A stretch of 64,000 nt of DNA from NCBI GenBank assembly GCA_020746995.1, contig JAGPXD010000004.1, forward strand, positions 248,001-312,000, in the 5' to 3' direction. The notes beneath the pieces are model-generated. The model had not been told where the DNA came from. It did no database searches and saw only the letters and a program-made list of their open reading frames with translations. Below are positions 32,201-43,617 of the stretch, piece after piece. The DNA comes from Plectosphaerella cucumerina (taxonomy: Eukaryota; Ascomycota; Sordariomycetes; Glomerellales; Plectosphaerellaceae). The number at the start of each line of letters is the position of its first letter. Positions within the stretch are counted from its first letter, which is position 1. Made by a program: the position numbers and the translations under genes.

Positions 32201-33676
32201 GCGCTGGAATGACGCACTCGTCCACAGCCTCTGGCTCGATGTTGTTGCCGCTTGGAAGAACGGAGGCCACAACTCTCCACTGTCATTCACTCGATTTGTC
32301 GGCAATTACAGCAACGCGGCAGACATGATGGAGTGCGACAAGCTTGTTGGCCAGAACGGTTGCACCACCATGTTTGACTGCGATGAAACGCGAGGTAACT
32401 TTCGCCCAGCTAATTGGCTGCTCCTCAACTCATTTGTCAACCTCAACAAAGTGAGAGTCCTGTCCTTCAGTCAGCTCTGCCGTGGACTTACCACTTCGCC
32501 AGGTCATGGTCAACTCGCATGCAGCTGTCGTGCAGGCCTCCAACGACATCCACAACAACATGGAGAACTTCAGGGAAGCATTCATGCCGCCTGAAGATAA
32601 ACAAATGTCGCTCAGCATAGCTATCCTCCTCGACATATTCACGATGGGCTATGCCTCCTCCATGGCCGTATTGTGGAACAAGGGCCTCGCCAAGGGCACA
32701 TTTGCGGAAGACCACGAGAACACGTTTGATACGATCAAAGACGCGACCAACGACTTGACGTACAATGGTGTCGGCCTCGCCAAGGACATTATCGCGGAAA
32801 AGGACAAGAACAAAGACCTGCCCCCGGAAGACAAGCTTCGGAAATGGGTCTCCAAGACGACCCAGATATGGAGAGACACCCTCACGGAGAATCAGAGCTG
32901 GCTTTTCGGCGGGAACAAGACGAAGCGCGGCGACAAGGAGGACTACTATGGTCTCAATACCCTCGGATTGTTGATTGGTTCAGGCTCCTCGTCCTCCCTG
33001 GAGGCGGTGAACTTCGAGGAGGCCGCTGGAGACGTGCGCAAAACGCTCTACGCCGACATGATCCCGCTGGCATGGCGCGTCACGCAAGAGGACCGCAACC
33101 CATTGTAAGTTCTGCCCTCCAGCTGCGTTGTATCGCCAGGTACTGACTGCCGGCGTCCTCAGTATCTTGGACAGCGGCCTGAGTTGTGACGAGTCTTTCA
33201 GCGACCTCAGCCATTACATGGAAAGAGGTCTGATCGATTCGGACATGGTGTGTGTCGATGACCGAGCCTACTTCCTCGCCGGCACCTACAGGTCCAGAGA
33301 CCTCTGCCACGAAAGCCACTTGAACATTTCATGCCCAAAGTTCAGGTCGTTGCCCGGGACCGAGACCCTGGGCGACGGGAGCGAAGAGGACTGGAACGTC
33401 ATCACCCGCGAGGCCATCGTCCGGGGCTCTCTCAACACTTACTGGGCCAATGGTTCCGTCAACAAGGATTGGAAGGAGCGAGAACCTACGACGGAGGAGG
33501 CTTGGAAGGAGAAGATGTGGGAATGGCAGGAGAAACACGAGGAGGGCAAGGAGAAGCTGGAGGTCGCGGGAACATTTACCCTACCTGTCTGTGCAGTCCG
33601 GGAGGCCTGGGTCACTCAGTTTGAGAAGCATGATTGGAGCGGCGAGGATAGAGGTGCCAACTATCCCTGCCCTTGA
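29279..33676 (+). CDS. Killer-toxin-type chitinase: LysM, hevein-like and GH18 domains
   Basis: Six exons (29279-30648, 30717-30756, 30810-31329, 31390-32450, 32503-33104, 33163-33676) give 1368 residues in frame. Order: signal peptide; unknown region of about 280 residues; LysM-like units at about 307-353 and 369-419; a hevein-type chitin-binding domain at about 455-480 (CPLKVCCNIWGNCG, formed only after splicing the 40-bp exon); GH18 barrel at about 510-870 with DGIDFDWE, catalytic Glu638 and Asp631, 634 and 636 in place. The C-terminal 500 residues have no known catalytic motif and include a hydrophobic helix-rich part (SIAILLDIFTMGYASSMAVLW). The architecture is that of subgroup-C chitinases, relatives of the yeast zymocin alpha subunit, which cut chitin and are thought to help permeate other fungal walls. 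The enzyme is secreted. The divergent LysM partner suggests protection of the own wall or concerted action. Confidence 0.93.
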
Positions 33677-33932
33677 GTTGGCAGATGAAGCATCTTGGTC
33701 AAGAAAGATGGCTGTAGCTAGGTAGCCACATGGTCAACAGTCCGAGCTCAGGCGCACCATCGTTTCTGGTCACGTGATCGCGCGTCAGATTGGCACAAAC
33801 GAGCTACGCGTTCGTCGCGGACCCCTCAGGAACGAATGATGACGCCATGACCCGGACAGCGTCACCAGTATCCGACACAATCCAAAGGCACTCCTTGACG
33901 GCACCGTTCAACCGACGCTTGATATTACAAAA

Positions 33933-35401
33933 ATGGCTGTAAGAAAGCGCGCTCGAGCTGCATCCCCACCGACAGTCCCCAACGACGAACCCCGCCGACG
34001 CTCCCGGCGCATCTCGAGCACCCCGAAGAAGAGTCTGTACTTCGAAGACGCCGCCGACGACGACGACCCTGAAGACGCGGATGCCGGATACAAGGACCAA
34101 GAACCGAGTAGTGAAGAAGATGTCGATGACTCAGACGAGGAAGAGGAGGAAGAGCGGCCGGCCAAGAGGTCACGAGGAAGACCCGCAGCCAAGGGAGCAA
34201 AAGCCGCCGTGGCCAAGAAGCCTACCAAAGCAAAGCGCAACCAGGGTAAGAAGCGCCAACCTCTTGTCGAAGAGGAGGACGACTACGAGGATAAAGAGGC
34301 TGAAGAGGAAGATGCAGATGACGATGACGACGAGGACGACGAGGACAAGCCCCCCAGAGTCACGATCATCCCGCTCGAGCAACTCCGCTCCAACGGTGGT
34401 ATCGATTACGAAGACGAAAAGGTTCACTCCAACACACTCCTATTCCTCGAAGAACTAAAGGCCAACAACAAACGTCCATGGCTGAAAAGTACGTCCCTCC
34501 CATACCTCCCTGTTCTGGCCCCGCTGACCCCCAGGCCACGATGGCGAGTACCGCCGCGCCCTCAATGACTGGAACACCTTCGTCGGCTCCCTGACGCCCA
34601 AAATCATCGACATTGACTTCACCATCCCCGAGCTCCCCGCAAAGGACATCGTTTTCCGCATCCACCGCGACATCCGCTTCTCAAAAGACCCGACCCCCTA
34701 CAAGCCACACTTCTCCGCCGCCTGGTCCCGCACCGGCCGGAAAGGCCCGTATGCCTGCTACTACATCCACGCCGAGCCGGGCGGGCACTGCTTCGTCGGC
34801 GGTGGTCTGTGGCACCCGCCAGGCGAACAACTCCAGCTTCTGCGCGAGAGTATTGACGAGCGGCCGGCGCGGTGGCGGAGAGTCCTCAATGAGGAGCGGT
34901 TCCGACGGGTGTTCCTCGAGAGCAAGATGAAGCGAAAGGGGAAGAAGGCCGGCGGCGACGCCGATGCGGAAACTGCCCTCACGGCGTTTGCGGCTGGAAA
35001 TCAGGAAAACGCGCTCAAGACGAAGCCAAAGGTTAGATGTGCCACTCTTTGGTACGACAGAATCATCGCAGCTGACAGCAGAACAGGGGTACTTGGCTGA
35101 CCATCGCGACATCGAACTGCTGAAGCTGCGAAACTTTACCGTTGGTGTCAAGATTGAAGATGATGCTTTCACCAAGGATGATGCCCAGGACAAGCTCCTG
35201 GAAACCATACGGGCCATGGAGCCGTTTGTAAGTACACCGCTAAATCACACTCGTCGATGACAGCTGACACCACACCAGATTACCTTTTTGAACAGTATCG
35301 TCATGCCTGATCCGAACGCCGATGACAGCAGTGATGAAGAGCAGGATGGGACCGAGGAAGCGGACGACGATGGCACTGATGCAGAAGAGTCCGATGGTTG
35401 A
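33933..35401 (+). CDS. DUF2461-family protein with acidic/basic nuclear-type N-terminus
   Basis: Exons 33933-34488, 34535-35031, 35087-35227 and 35279-35401 give 438 residues. The N-terminal 150 residues alternate basic clusters (RKRARAA, KRSRGRPAAKG) with long Asp/Glu runs, as in chromatin-linked proteins; several stretches could act as nuclear localisation signals. From about residue 165 the DUF2461 fold follows (LLFLEELKANNKRPWLKSH, FRIHRDIRFSKDPTPYKPHF, PGGHCFVGGGLWHPP), with a helical end (LADHRDIELLKLRNFTVG). The DUF2461 family is found in bacteria and fungi and its biochemical role is not established. An acidic tail closes the protein. Expression and partners are not evident; the next gene converges 124 bp away. 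Confidence 0.9.
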
Positions 35402-35525
35402 TCAAGCTTGCTTCGACACGATCTCATCCACTTGCAGAATATGTCTTGTTGATTTGGAACTTTGTGCTGCCTTCTCATGGACAAGTAAACTCAACTAGAT
35501 AAGCTCCTCAAGAACGCCGCAAGTA

Positions 35526-38500
35526 TCATTCAGGAACCATCCGTCCCAGCGGCGTCCTGTCTAGGGGCTTTTCCACGAGATTGGCGTACCCATCGAGGCT
35601 TGATCCCATCACGCGGACCAGATCAAACACGTGCGAGCCCTTGAATGTCTCGGCCCATAGCCGAATGACTGCTGCTGCGAGTTGCCTCAGCCGCGCGCTG
35701 TCACCAGCAATTGCCTCCATGCTTGCCGGCTGCCCGGAGGCGGGGCCGCCCAGGGAGGGGTCGATTGGGACGGCGAACTCGGTTTCGTCGAGCATCCGGC
35801 GAACCATGTCGAGCAAGTTCTTTTCTTCCGCGGAGACGGGCGCTTCGTTTGGACCGATAAGGGACAGGGTCAGGAGCCACTTGGACAAGAGGACGGCACA
35901 CTCAAAGTTGCACACTACGAACGGTTAGCAAACGCGTTGGGGGTCTGCAAGCCAGCGCAACTCACAAGAATGCTGTATGCTCCACTCGAGCGACTTCGCC
36001 CTGGCCACGTAGTTGACCCCGGCTTTGACCAGCATGGAGAGGGCATGGATGGCCTGGAAGACGGCCCGGTGAAGGCGCAAGCTGCGGACAAGTGGCGGCA
36101 TGTTGCTAAGTGATGATGCCACAAGCATATGGTCGCGAGATTCGAGACTGCGGCTGGGTGAAATGTCCGTATATAGCCTGATATATGCCAGTCGCAACAA
36201 GGCAGTTGCGTTGAAAGCCACTGGGCCGCCTGGGAAGGAGTCGCCGAACCCGATTTGGACTGACTCCTGCGCTCGCAGCTGATGTCTGTGTTCGAAACTG
36301 TTCTGCCAGATCCGCAAGGTTTGCGTGACCTCCTCGACATCCTCGGGACGAAGACCTCTTTGCTGCTCGTACGGTGAAGCGGGCGTCATGGAAGTCTGCT
36401 TCAAGAGGTAAATGTGCTGAGTGAGGGCGTGGATAAGGACGTAATGCCCAAGAGACGAAACATTGGGGGGCAGACCCTGGGCAGATCTGCCAAAAAGTCT
36501 GCCAAACGCATCGCGGACCGTGATGTCGGACAAGGGGAAGGCCTGCCTGGCATCTTGCCACTGCCAAGCTGACTCTGCCCTCCAAAGCCGGGAGGGAGAC
36601 GGCAGGAAAAGGTTCAGGTCCGAGGTCAGAAGCAGCGGGGGCATGTTGTAGGCAATACTGCACAAGTTGAAAAAACAGTATGCAATCAGCTTCGTCCTGG
36701 AGGCACCTTCCAGACGAACCCAGGACTCCCAGTCAGGTGCTGCACCGGGGCTTGATTCGGCTGTCAGGCCCTCTGCACGCACGAGAATCGCGAGGTGACT
36801 CTGGAGTGATAGGGCTTCGTGGAGGATGGCGCTGGCGCCCCAGAGACCCACGGCGAAGAGAAGGAGAACGGCTTGAATTGTTTCGAGCCGCGCCTGAGGT
36901 GTGTTTGGAGAGCTGGATCAGTCAGCATAGTCCAGGCATTGGCGTGGGCAAATACTTACAAGGGCTCACGGTGGGTGTCTTGAGTGACTGGGCGCTCCTG
37001 CTGGGCGGCTGGGAAGGAGTGGCGGAATCCAGCACTTGGGGACGGTCTCGTCGAATGAGGGCTGTACGCGGCGGGGGTGGGAAGAAGTGCATGCACCTCG
37101 TGGCTGTGTCGTCTGCGGATTTGTTCTAGAGCAACCGACTTGGCTGCATACCAGAGCGCGTGGCTCCGCCCACTCTCGAACCGATACTGTGCGCCGACCG
37201 CAAGCACGGCGAGAAGAAGTTCCGGGGCCATCTCCTGGGGTGCCAAGGTCGGTAGGTGAAGAAAGGGGAGATACTCGTGGAAGCCGCTGATGTATCCCTC
37301 GAGGAACCGAGTGAGGGTGTGTCGAGATGGGAACACAAAGTCGCTGGGCAGCACGGAGGAAAACTCCTCCAGCCTGTTCTTGATGACGCTGTGGTCGACA
37401 GCAGATATCCTCAAGGGCGGTGCTCTGTGGTTCTCATCACTGCTCCTCGGAGGGATGTCCATCCCCTCGCGACCGTCCGGCTGCACCGATGGAAACCTAG
37501 AGGGGAATTGAGAGGCAGGCTTTGATAGGCCCCTCTGATGACCTTCACCCGGCGGGCGGTTCCAAAGGCCCCCAAACTGCTGATCGGGTTCGAAAGGTGG
37601 TGGAAGGAAATGCGATGGGCCACCGTAGTCGTCAAGGAACAGATCGTAGTAGGGGGTTGCAGCGCTTGGCTGAGGCGGGTAGCTCTGCGATAATACTCCA
37701 GGATCCTCGCGGGGCCGCTCGGGATATCCCATGCTGTCGTCGTAGGACTTGATCCTGGCGTGGCCAATGGGCTGCTGTTGCTGATGTTGCGGAGGCTGAT
37801 GTGGCTGCGGCTGGTGTTGCTGTTGGTGTTGCTGCTGATTCATGTCCATCATCATGGGTTGGCCCTGGTTGACTTCCGTGGCAAGAGCAGCATCAGAAAG
37901 AAGATCCAAGTTGCAAGCCGCGGCCCGTGCTCGAGGATCCTGCTGGATAGGTGACGGCCCAGCAGCAACAATAGAGTTTTGAGCGTACTGGTGGGGTTGA
38001 TGAACCTGGTGAGGCGGTGGCGGGGGTGCCGGCTGGTGTTGTTGCGGTGGCTGAGGTTGCTGATGCTGCTGGACCGGCGTTCTCTGGATGTTCATGACCT
38101 CATGGTGGTTCTCGGGCGAGGAGGCCTGGCCAGTGGCACCTGACATCCTTCTCTGACGGGTGGCATCCTTGTTGCCACTTCCTTCGTTGAGATGGACCAG
38201 CTTCTCATGGCGAACTAGTAGATCACTGATGTCCATGTAAGCGTTTGTGATTCCATCACTGGGGTTCCGTCTTATCGGTGGGAAAGGAGCGCGGGCGAGC
38301 AAGCAGGGAGTAGGGAAAAGCCGTGGTTGAGCACACGACGGGGCTGAATGGAGTCTCGAGGAGGGGAAGGCTTGGAGGGGTCAGACGAAACTTACCGGCG
38401 GCCAAAGGTCTTCCCACAGCGGGCCCATCCACAAGCAAAGGGTTTTTCCTTGGTATGCGTACGTTCATGCCGCTGTACATGCTCCACACGTCTGGGTGGG

Positions 38501-38734
38501 CGTCGAGTCAGCCAACCGCAATGCCGAGATGTGACGAGATGGACGTGATGGCCAGGGTTCTGGGTAAGGGGGGGATGTGACTTGCCTAAACCGTTTGCTG
38601 CAGTACTTGCAAGGAAGGGTCTTTGGCTTCTGTTGGCGCTCGCCGTTATCGAGGGCAGAGGCGGCAGGCCCGAGAGAGGCGATGCCGGGGCCAAGATGTG
38701 GAGGCTGGGCCTCAATGGACTGGAGGGGCATCAT
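35526..38734 (-). CDS. C2H2 zinc-finger regulator with fungal-specific TF domain and Gln/His/Pro-rich tract
   Basis: Five minus-strand exons (38734-38586, 38491-38396, 38225-36960, 36912-35966, 35914-35526) give 948 residues. Two C2H2 fingers near residues 43-96 are each split by an intron: CKYCSKRFRRVEHVQRHERTH and CGWARCGKTFGRRDLLVRHE. The first intron has a GC donor. A long Gln/His/Pro-rich segment follows (about 110-240), probably disordered. The fungal-specific domain is at about 390-850 (FHEYLPFLHLPTL, LLLAVLAVGAQYRFE, RLETIQAVLLLFAVGLWG). It is a nuclear DNA-binding regulator; the C2H2 plus fungal_trans combination is common in sordariomycetes, and its targets are unknown. ATG 38734 follows an acceptor-like CCCGCAG ending at 38737, so an intron may lie in the 5' leader. 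Very long, G-rich non-coding DNA lies upstream. Confidence 0.88.
37750..38110 (-). repeat. CAG/CAA/CCN-rich low-complexity coding tract
   Basis: Codes for Gln-, His- and Pro-rich runs such as QQQHQQQHQPQPHQPP in the C2H2 regulator. It is microsatellite-like DNA and may vary in length. Confidence 0.75.
38492..38585 (-). other. GC-AG intron within zinc finger 1
   Basis: On the minus strand the 94-bp intron starts GCAAGT after AAACGGTTTAG and ends CACCCAG. Removing it joins CSKRF to RRVEHVQRHERTH and completes the first C2H2 finger. The GT a few bases downstream shifts the frame and destroys the finger. Confidence 0.8.
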
Positions 38735-41700
38735 AGCTGCGGGAGAGATCAAGGACGGCCGCCGGCGGCTTAGATGGGTGGTAATCTAAACGCGTTGGTC
38801 ACGCACCGCAGCAGGGTGGGGGTGTCTGGTCGATGAAGGCGGGGACGTGACAGGCAAGGGGAAGAGGGGAGGGGAGGCGTATGAGTAGAAGAGGAGGACA
38901 AAGTGAGGTAGAGGGCCAGAGTCGACCAGGTTCGAGAGCCTAGGGGTAGTTTGCTGCGGGGAGCGTAGGCTCTGGGGTCCTGCACTCCTCGTAGACCGGT
39001 GGAACGGCGCCAGTAATGGTGTGGAGAGAAGGTTGGTCCAAGTACCGGCTGGCAGGTATGAAGGGACCTGACGAACGGATGCCGCGTTATCCTCGTGGAC
39101 GGAGAATTGGAGACTCGAAATGGACTCAGTCGATGGAACAGGCCATGCGTCCGAACGGGTCCTGCCTAGGTAGGAAACAAACGGAGGTCAGGTACCGGAA
39201 GCACAGGCCAGGTTGTCCGAGGTAAGAAGAGAGGCACGCTGGTGATGGAGCGCGCGTGTGGCCTGGTGGGTTGCCGGAACCCAAGCCAGCCTTCTCGGTA
39301 GGAAGTCCTGTCGTGTGGATGCTTGGAGTCGACGACAAAGACCGGGTGAGGGGCGGCGGGCGGTCGTTTGTTTCTAGGGCACACGGATTAGGGTCTGGCG
39401 GGAGAATCGAGTGACGACAGGCGGGAGGGAGGGCGTGGAGACGGAAGGCGGGGGCGAGAGAAGCTGGATGGAGAAACGAATGAGGGGATGCGGACGTGAG
39501 AAAGGAAGGGGTGAGGAGAAAGACAAGCTGAGTCGCGAAGACGAAGATGAGGAGGACGGAGATGGTACTCTGACCCGACGATAAGGTTGGGTTGGATTGA
39601 GGAGACGGAGAGGGTTGGTGGACGAGTTGGAGAGACTTGTGGGTGTGCCCGATCAAAGGATGCAGCAAAGCAAGCGAGTATGCCTTATTTTGCCTATGAT
39701 GGAACGAGGACTCCAAGGGGGACTTCGAGCTCGAGGGATTGCGCGGGACAGAAGGGATGGGCGCTGGCTCACATGTGTTTCCCAAAGTCGGCGGCGACCT
39801 GGTGAATCCGAAGAAGCGTGCCGTCGGGAAAAAAGCAAGCCTACGCGAGAAAGAGACCTCGAAGTGAGGAGTAGTACCGGAAGGTACAAGCAAACGCAGG
39901 TTGCGGTGTGCGAGCCGAGGCCGTCCCAGCAGGTAACGCGAGGGGGCTGGGGGCCGAGAGGGGGTGACCTGGAGCTGAAGCTGAAGCTTGGAGCCCAAAC
40001 GTTTTGGCCCTGACGTGCGGAGAAGTGTCTGGACCGGATGGACGAAGGCACACGCGCACCGCACCGGGTGTGTGTGAGGTGGTCTCGATACCGGCGAAAG
40101 GGGACGTATGTCGCGGCGCCTGTGGTCCGGCGATGCCAATGCTCCGAGAAGCACCTCCTGAATGGTAGCCGCGTACAATGTACGGCTCGCGATCGGGCGT
40201 TTGCTGGGCTGGATGCTGCGCGTGGACGCCTCGGAATGCCTGGGCTTCGGTGGGCCTGAACTGCGGAACTGGAAGCTCCAAGGCGGGTAGCAAGGGCGCC
40301 GCCACTGGGTGTGGTGTGTGACAGGTAGATGTCCGATGCAGACGTGTGTGGAGATGATGGCAGGGTCGCGGCGTAGCAGGAAAAGGCACAACGGAAAGGA
40401 GTGCGCCGTGCGATGTCCAGACGAAAGGGAGTGAGTGGTGGTGATGGATGAGGAATTGGTCGGCACGAATATGGGGGTGCGGCAGGCAGGTCAGGTCAGA
40501 GTGCGGAGAGCAGGCAGAGGAGGGAGGAGCTCTGGACGTGGAGGGGGGGGAAAGCTGGGGAGATGGGGGGGAACAGGGAAGGCGCGGAAGGCCATGGGCG
40601 CTATCCAATGGCAGGAGGGGAGAATGGGGGAAAGCGCGACGGGGGCGGGAAAGGAGGGGTGGGCTTGGGTGGGCATCCCCAGATTGTGCCCCCAGATTCC
40701 CGCAAAAGCTCAGGTGCTTCCAGTGAAGCCTCCACTGGCGCGCACGATACTCCTTCTCCAATGATGCACGGTGGAGCGGGTGCGGAGATCCATGAAATGG
40801 TGGCCACAATCAGGGCCTGACCTGAATCCCACCACGCCCGAGCCCACTGGCAGTCTGTCTTCTCACAAACACCCCGGAAATGGAGGATTGTGATTATTTG
40901 ACCACAGCCCTTATCCCCCGGTCCTGTCCCTTGTTCCCTCACAGTCCCCAGTCCAGTCCCCAACGACTCCGCTATTATCCGGCTCGTCTCACACTTGCGA
41001 GTATCTTAGCGGCTCGACAACAAGCCCTCGAAACCCGCCGTTCCCCATTTGTCCGTCTCGGTGATCTTGCCGGCTGAACCTTGCCAACACCCGAGGTCCT
41101 CCTCTTCTCCGACCACAAGCGGGGTTTCCCCTTTCAATAAGCCGTTGATAAGTACCAACCTTGCTCCCGGGGTAAGCAGGAGGCAGCTTGACGACCTTGG
41201 ATCCGACAAGGCCAGACTCGCCTCGCATCAATTGACTGCTTCACTCAGCAGGGAATGAGCCGTTTTCGACGAGAACTTGGACCAATGACACTGATCGAGC
41301 ATCAGAATCAGCCTCGCCAACATGAACTGACCGAGGCAGACCGAGGTCGGCTCACACATGTCAGCGCGGTGAACCAGGGTCTCCACGTCGTGGTGGGCTG
41401 CCCGCCGCAGCGTCATCTCGGAAACTCAACCGGTAAAGATGCACCAATTGGATCCGGACAAATCACCCTCGCTTGCCGGGTCTTTCGAGAACCACATTCC
41501 ACAGACCAGTCCCCAATATGAATATCCATCCAACACTTCCAACATCTCAACCAGAATCTCCTTCCGAGAGAACCTGCCGCGTGCAGTGAGGGGAAATCGC
41601 CCGATGGGGGGGAGGCTAAGATGACCTTGGGCCAAAAGGAGCATCGTCCTCCAGGCACGGTTTCCTCGACCCCACCAGCTCGACGGGACGTCTTGGCTGT

Positions 41701-43617
41701 CTTCCCCATCCCGTCCCATCCTTTTCCGCCCGCTCCGTCTTTCAAGTTATATCCGGTCGTTTCTCCAGAGGATCCAGAGGAGAAGAACCCTGATGGGGAA
41801 GCTTGTCGGCCCGGTTCGGTGGCCAGACCGCAGCCATCGCCGGTCAACTGAAGCCATCATCGCGGCTCATTGTCAGACAAGCTGTTATTCTCCAAGTCCC
41901 ACAATGCAACGCCACTACTGGCAGATGCAGAACCAGAGCATGACGCCCGTTTCCCCCTCTTGGCAACCTCGGGGAAAACTTCGCAGCCTCATACCTCTTC
42001 ATTCCGAGTCCTATGTGACTTTCTCTGGTCACAGGGGCCAGGAGGGGTGGATGCGCCCCTGGACCTGATTCGCGCCTCCCAGGCACCGCTTCTCGCTGTG
42101 TCGTGTGGGGTAATGCCTCCTCTTCCGGGATGATCCAGGGACATTCAGGAGGCCATCACTCCGTGTCCTCATCCTTCTCTGTACATGCCCTCACCCGTGG
42201 TTTAGCCTTTTGGCGGCTGTACCGACAAGAGGCGGACCTCGAACGTTCCCGAAAGACAGCCTCCGACGCCGGTGCAGTGCAACCTTGCGATGCAACCTCG
42301 GCCCCCTCGTCCTTCAAGCACTCCCTCACTGTCATCTCCAACTCGGGGGGTAGACAAGCTGTGGCCAAGACACACACCCCTTTAACGAGCCAGCCATCTC
42401 ATGTTCCCCTTTTTCGGCAGACAACACGCCCTTGGCCGTGCTCCGGTCTCTTTCGGCCGTCGTCTCGCGGCCTTTGGCCTCGCATCCGAAGTGCATCGCA
42501 GCACCCCTCCCTGCTGCTCTGATTTCTCCAACTCATGCGTCCGTCACGTGGTGCCTTGTCCACGCGTGGCCCAATCACACCCCCATGTGACGCCCAACGC
42601 CCAAGGCACAATATAGCTCGGAGGACCACTTGCCGCCTTGCCTCTCGAGTCTCCATGAATAGATGTTTGGGGTCCAGAACAACGGTCACAACCAAATGCG
42701 GTTCACGGACGGTACCCAATCGGCAGAAGCAGGGACGAGAAAACCCGGGGTAAAGGGCAGATGACAGTTCTCCACGATGTGCATCTTGACGCCAGTGCCC
42801 ATTTCCTGGAGATTGACCACCTAGACCAAAAGTCTCATTGATACGCATCGAGTACACCCGGGATGCATATCACATCCCAGTGTCCAGTCTCCGCACCGGC
42901 ATCTGCATGATAGAGCAACGCCTGCCGAAACCCCAGCACCGCTAGCCCTGTGCCACTACACCCCCGAGAGGAGCGTCGCATCTGCGCAAACCCCGGATCT
43001 TTAGCCCTCTCGCAGACGGAGGCTCTGGGTCCTAGCTGGTCGGTCGGTCGAGTCCCACGAGTTTGAGATTCCCACCTTTCTCTAGAGTGCCATGCTGATC
43101 GTGTGCTGATCCATGTGTCAGAGGTTGTTTTGTCTCGGCAGTCGTGTGATGGGTCTCCGGGGGGTAATCTACTTACCAGGCCATGCGCCTCGGCTGGCGG
43201 CATGCCAGTCGTCTGGCACATGGATGCCTTAGCAGCTGCAGGAAGACGCGAGAGTCCTCCAATGAGCTCGCCATGGCCGGGCGAGCTCGTACGATGCGGC
43301 CGAGCGTGTGCTTCAAGAACCGAAGCTCTCCCACATGCCGAGTGAGCCTGCGGCCGCAGAACCTCCGCGGGGTAGTTGGCGTCGAGCTGCATCGCGGGCG
43401 CCATGGACTCCACGAAGGAACACGCCCGCGCTCCCCACCCCTCACATCCCTACGCTCATGCAATGCAGCGTGAAGGCTTTTCCAAGGACGACGGCCCCAA
43501 GACTCATGAGGGCGCATGCAGGAAGAATGTGCCATGTCATGGTAGACCGCCACCCACCCATCATCTGCCAGCACCCCCGCCCCCAGAAGCCACGGAGGTG
43601 GCCGATGGCGTGGTAGA
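38735..43617. other. Gene-free stretch of almost 5 kb
   Basis: No supported gene. About 38735-40760 is purine-rich on the plus strand (G-runs, GGGGA) and thus pyrimidine-rich in the sense of the C2H2 gene; this fits a long promoter and 5' leader of that regulator. A minus-strand frame of 446 codons at 39126-40466 is all Pro/Ser/His/Thr with no domain. From 40800 to 43600 composition is ordinary and both strands carry only short frames. A non-coding RNA is possible but nothing in the sequence proves it. Confidence 0.55.

Noticed and set aside
38465..38752. Start of the C2H2 gene at 38752
   Set aside because: The codon there is TTG; the first ATG is 38734, just after a splice-acceptor-like sequence.
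39126..40466. Minus-strand frame of 446 codons
   Set aside because: Composition is nearly all Pro, Ser, His, Thr and Arg from pyrimidine-rich DNA, with no signal peptide or domain; more likely a leader or promoter of the C2H2 gene.
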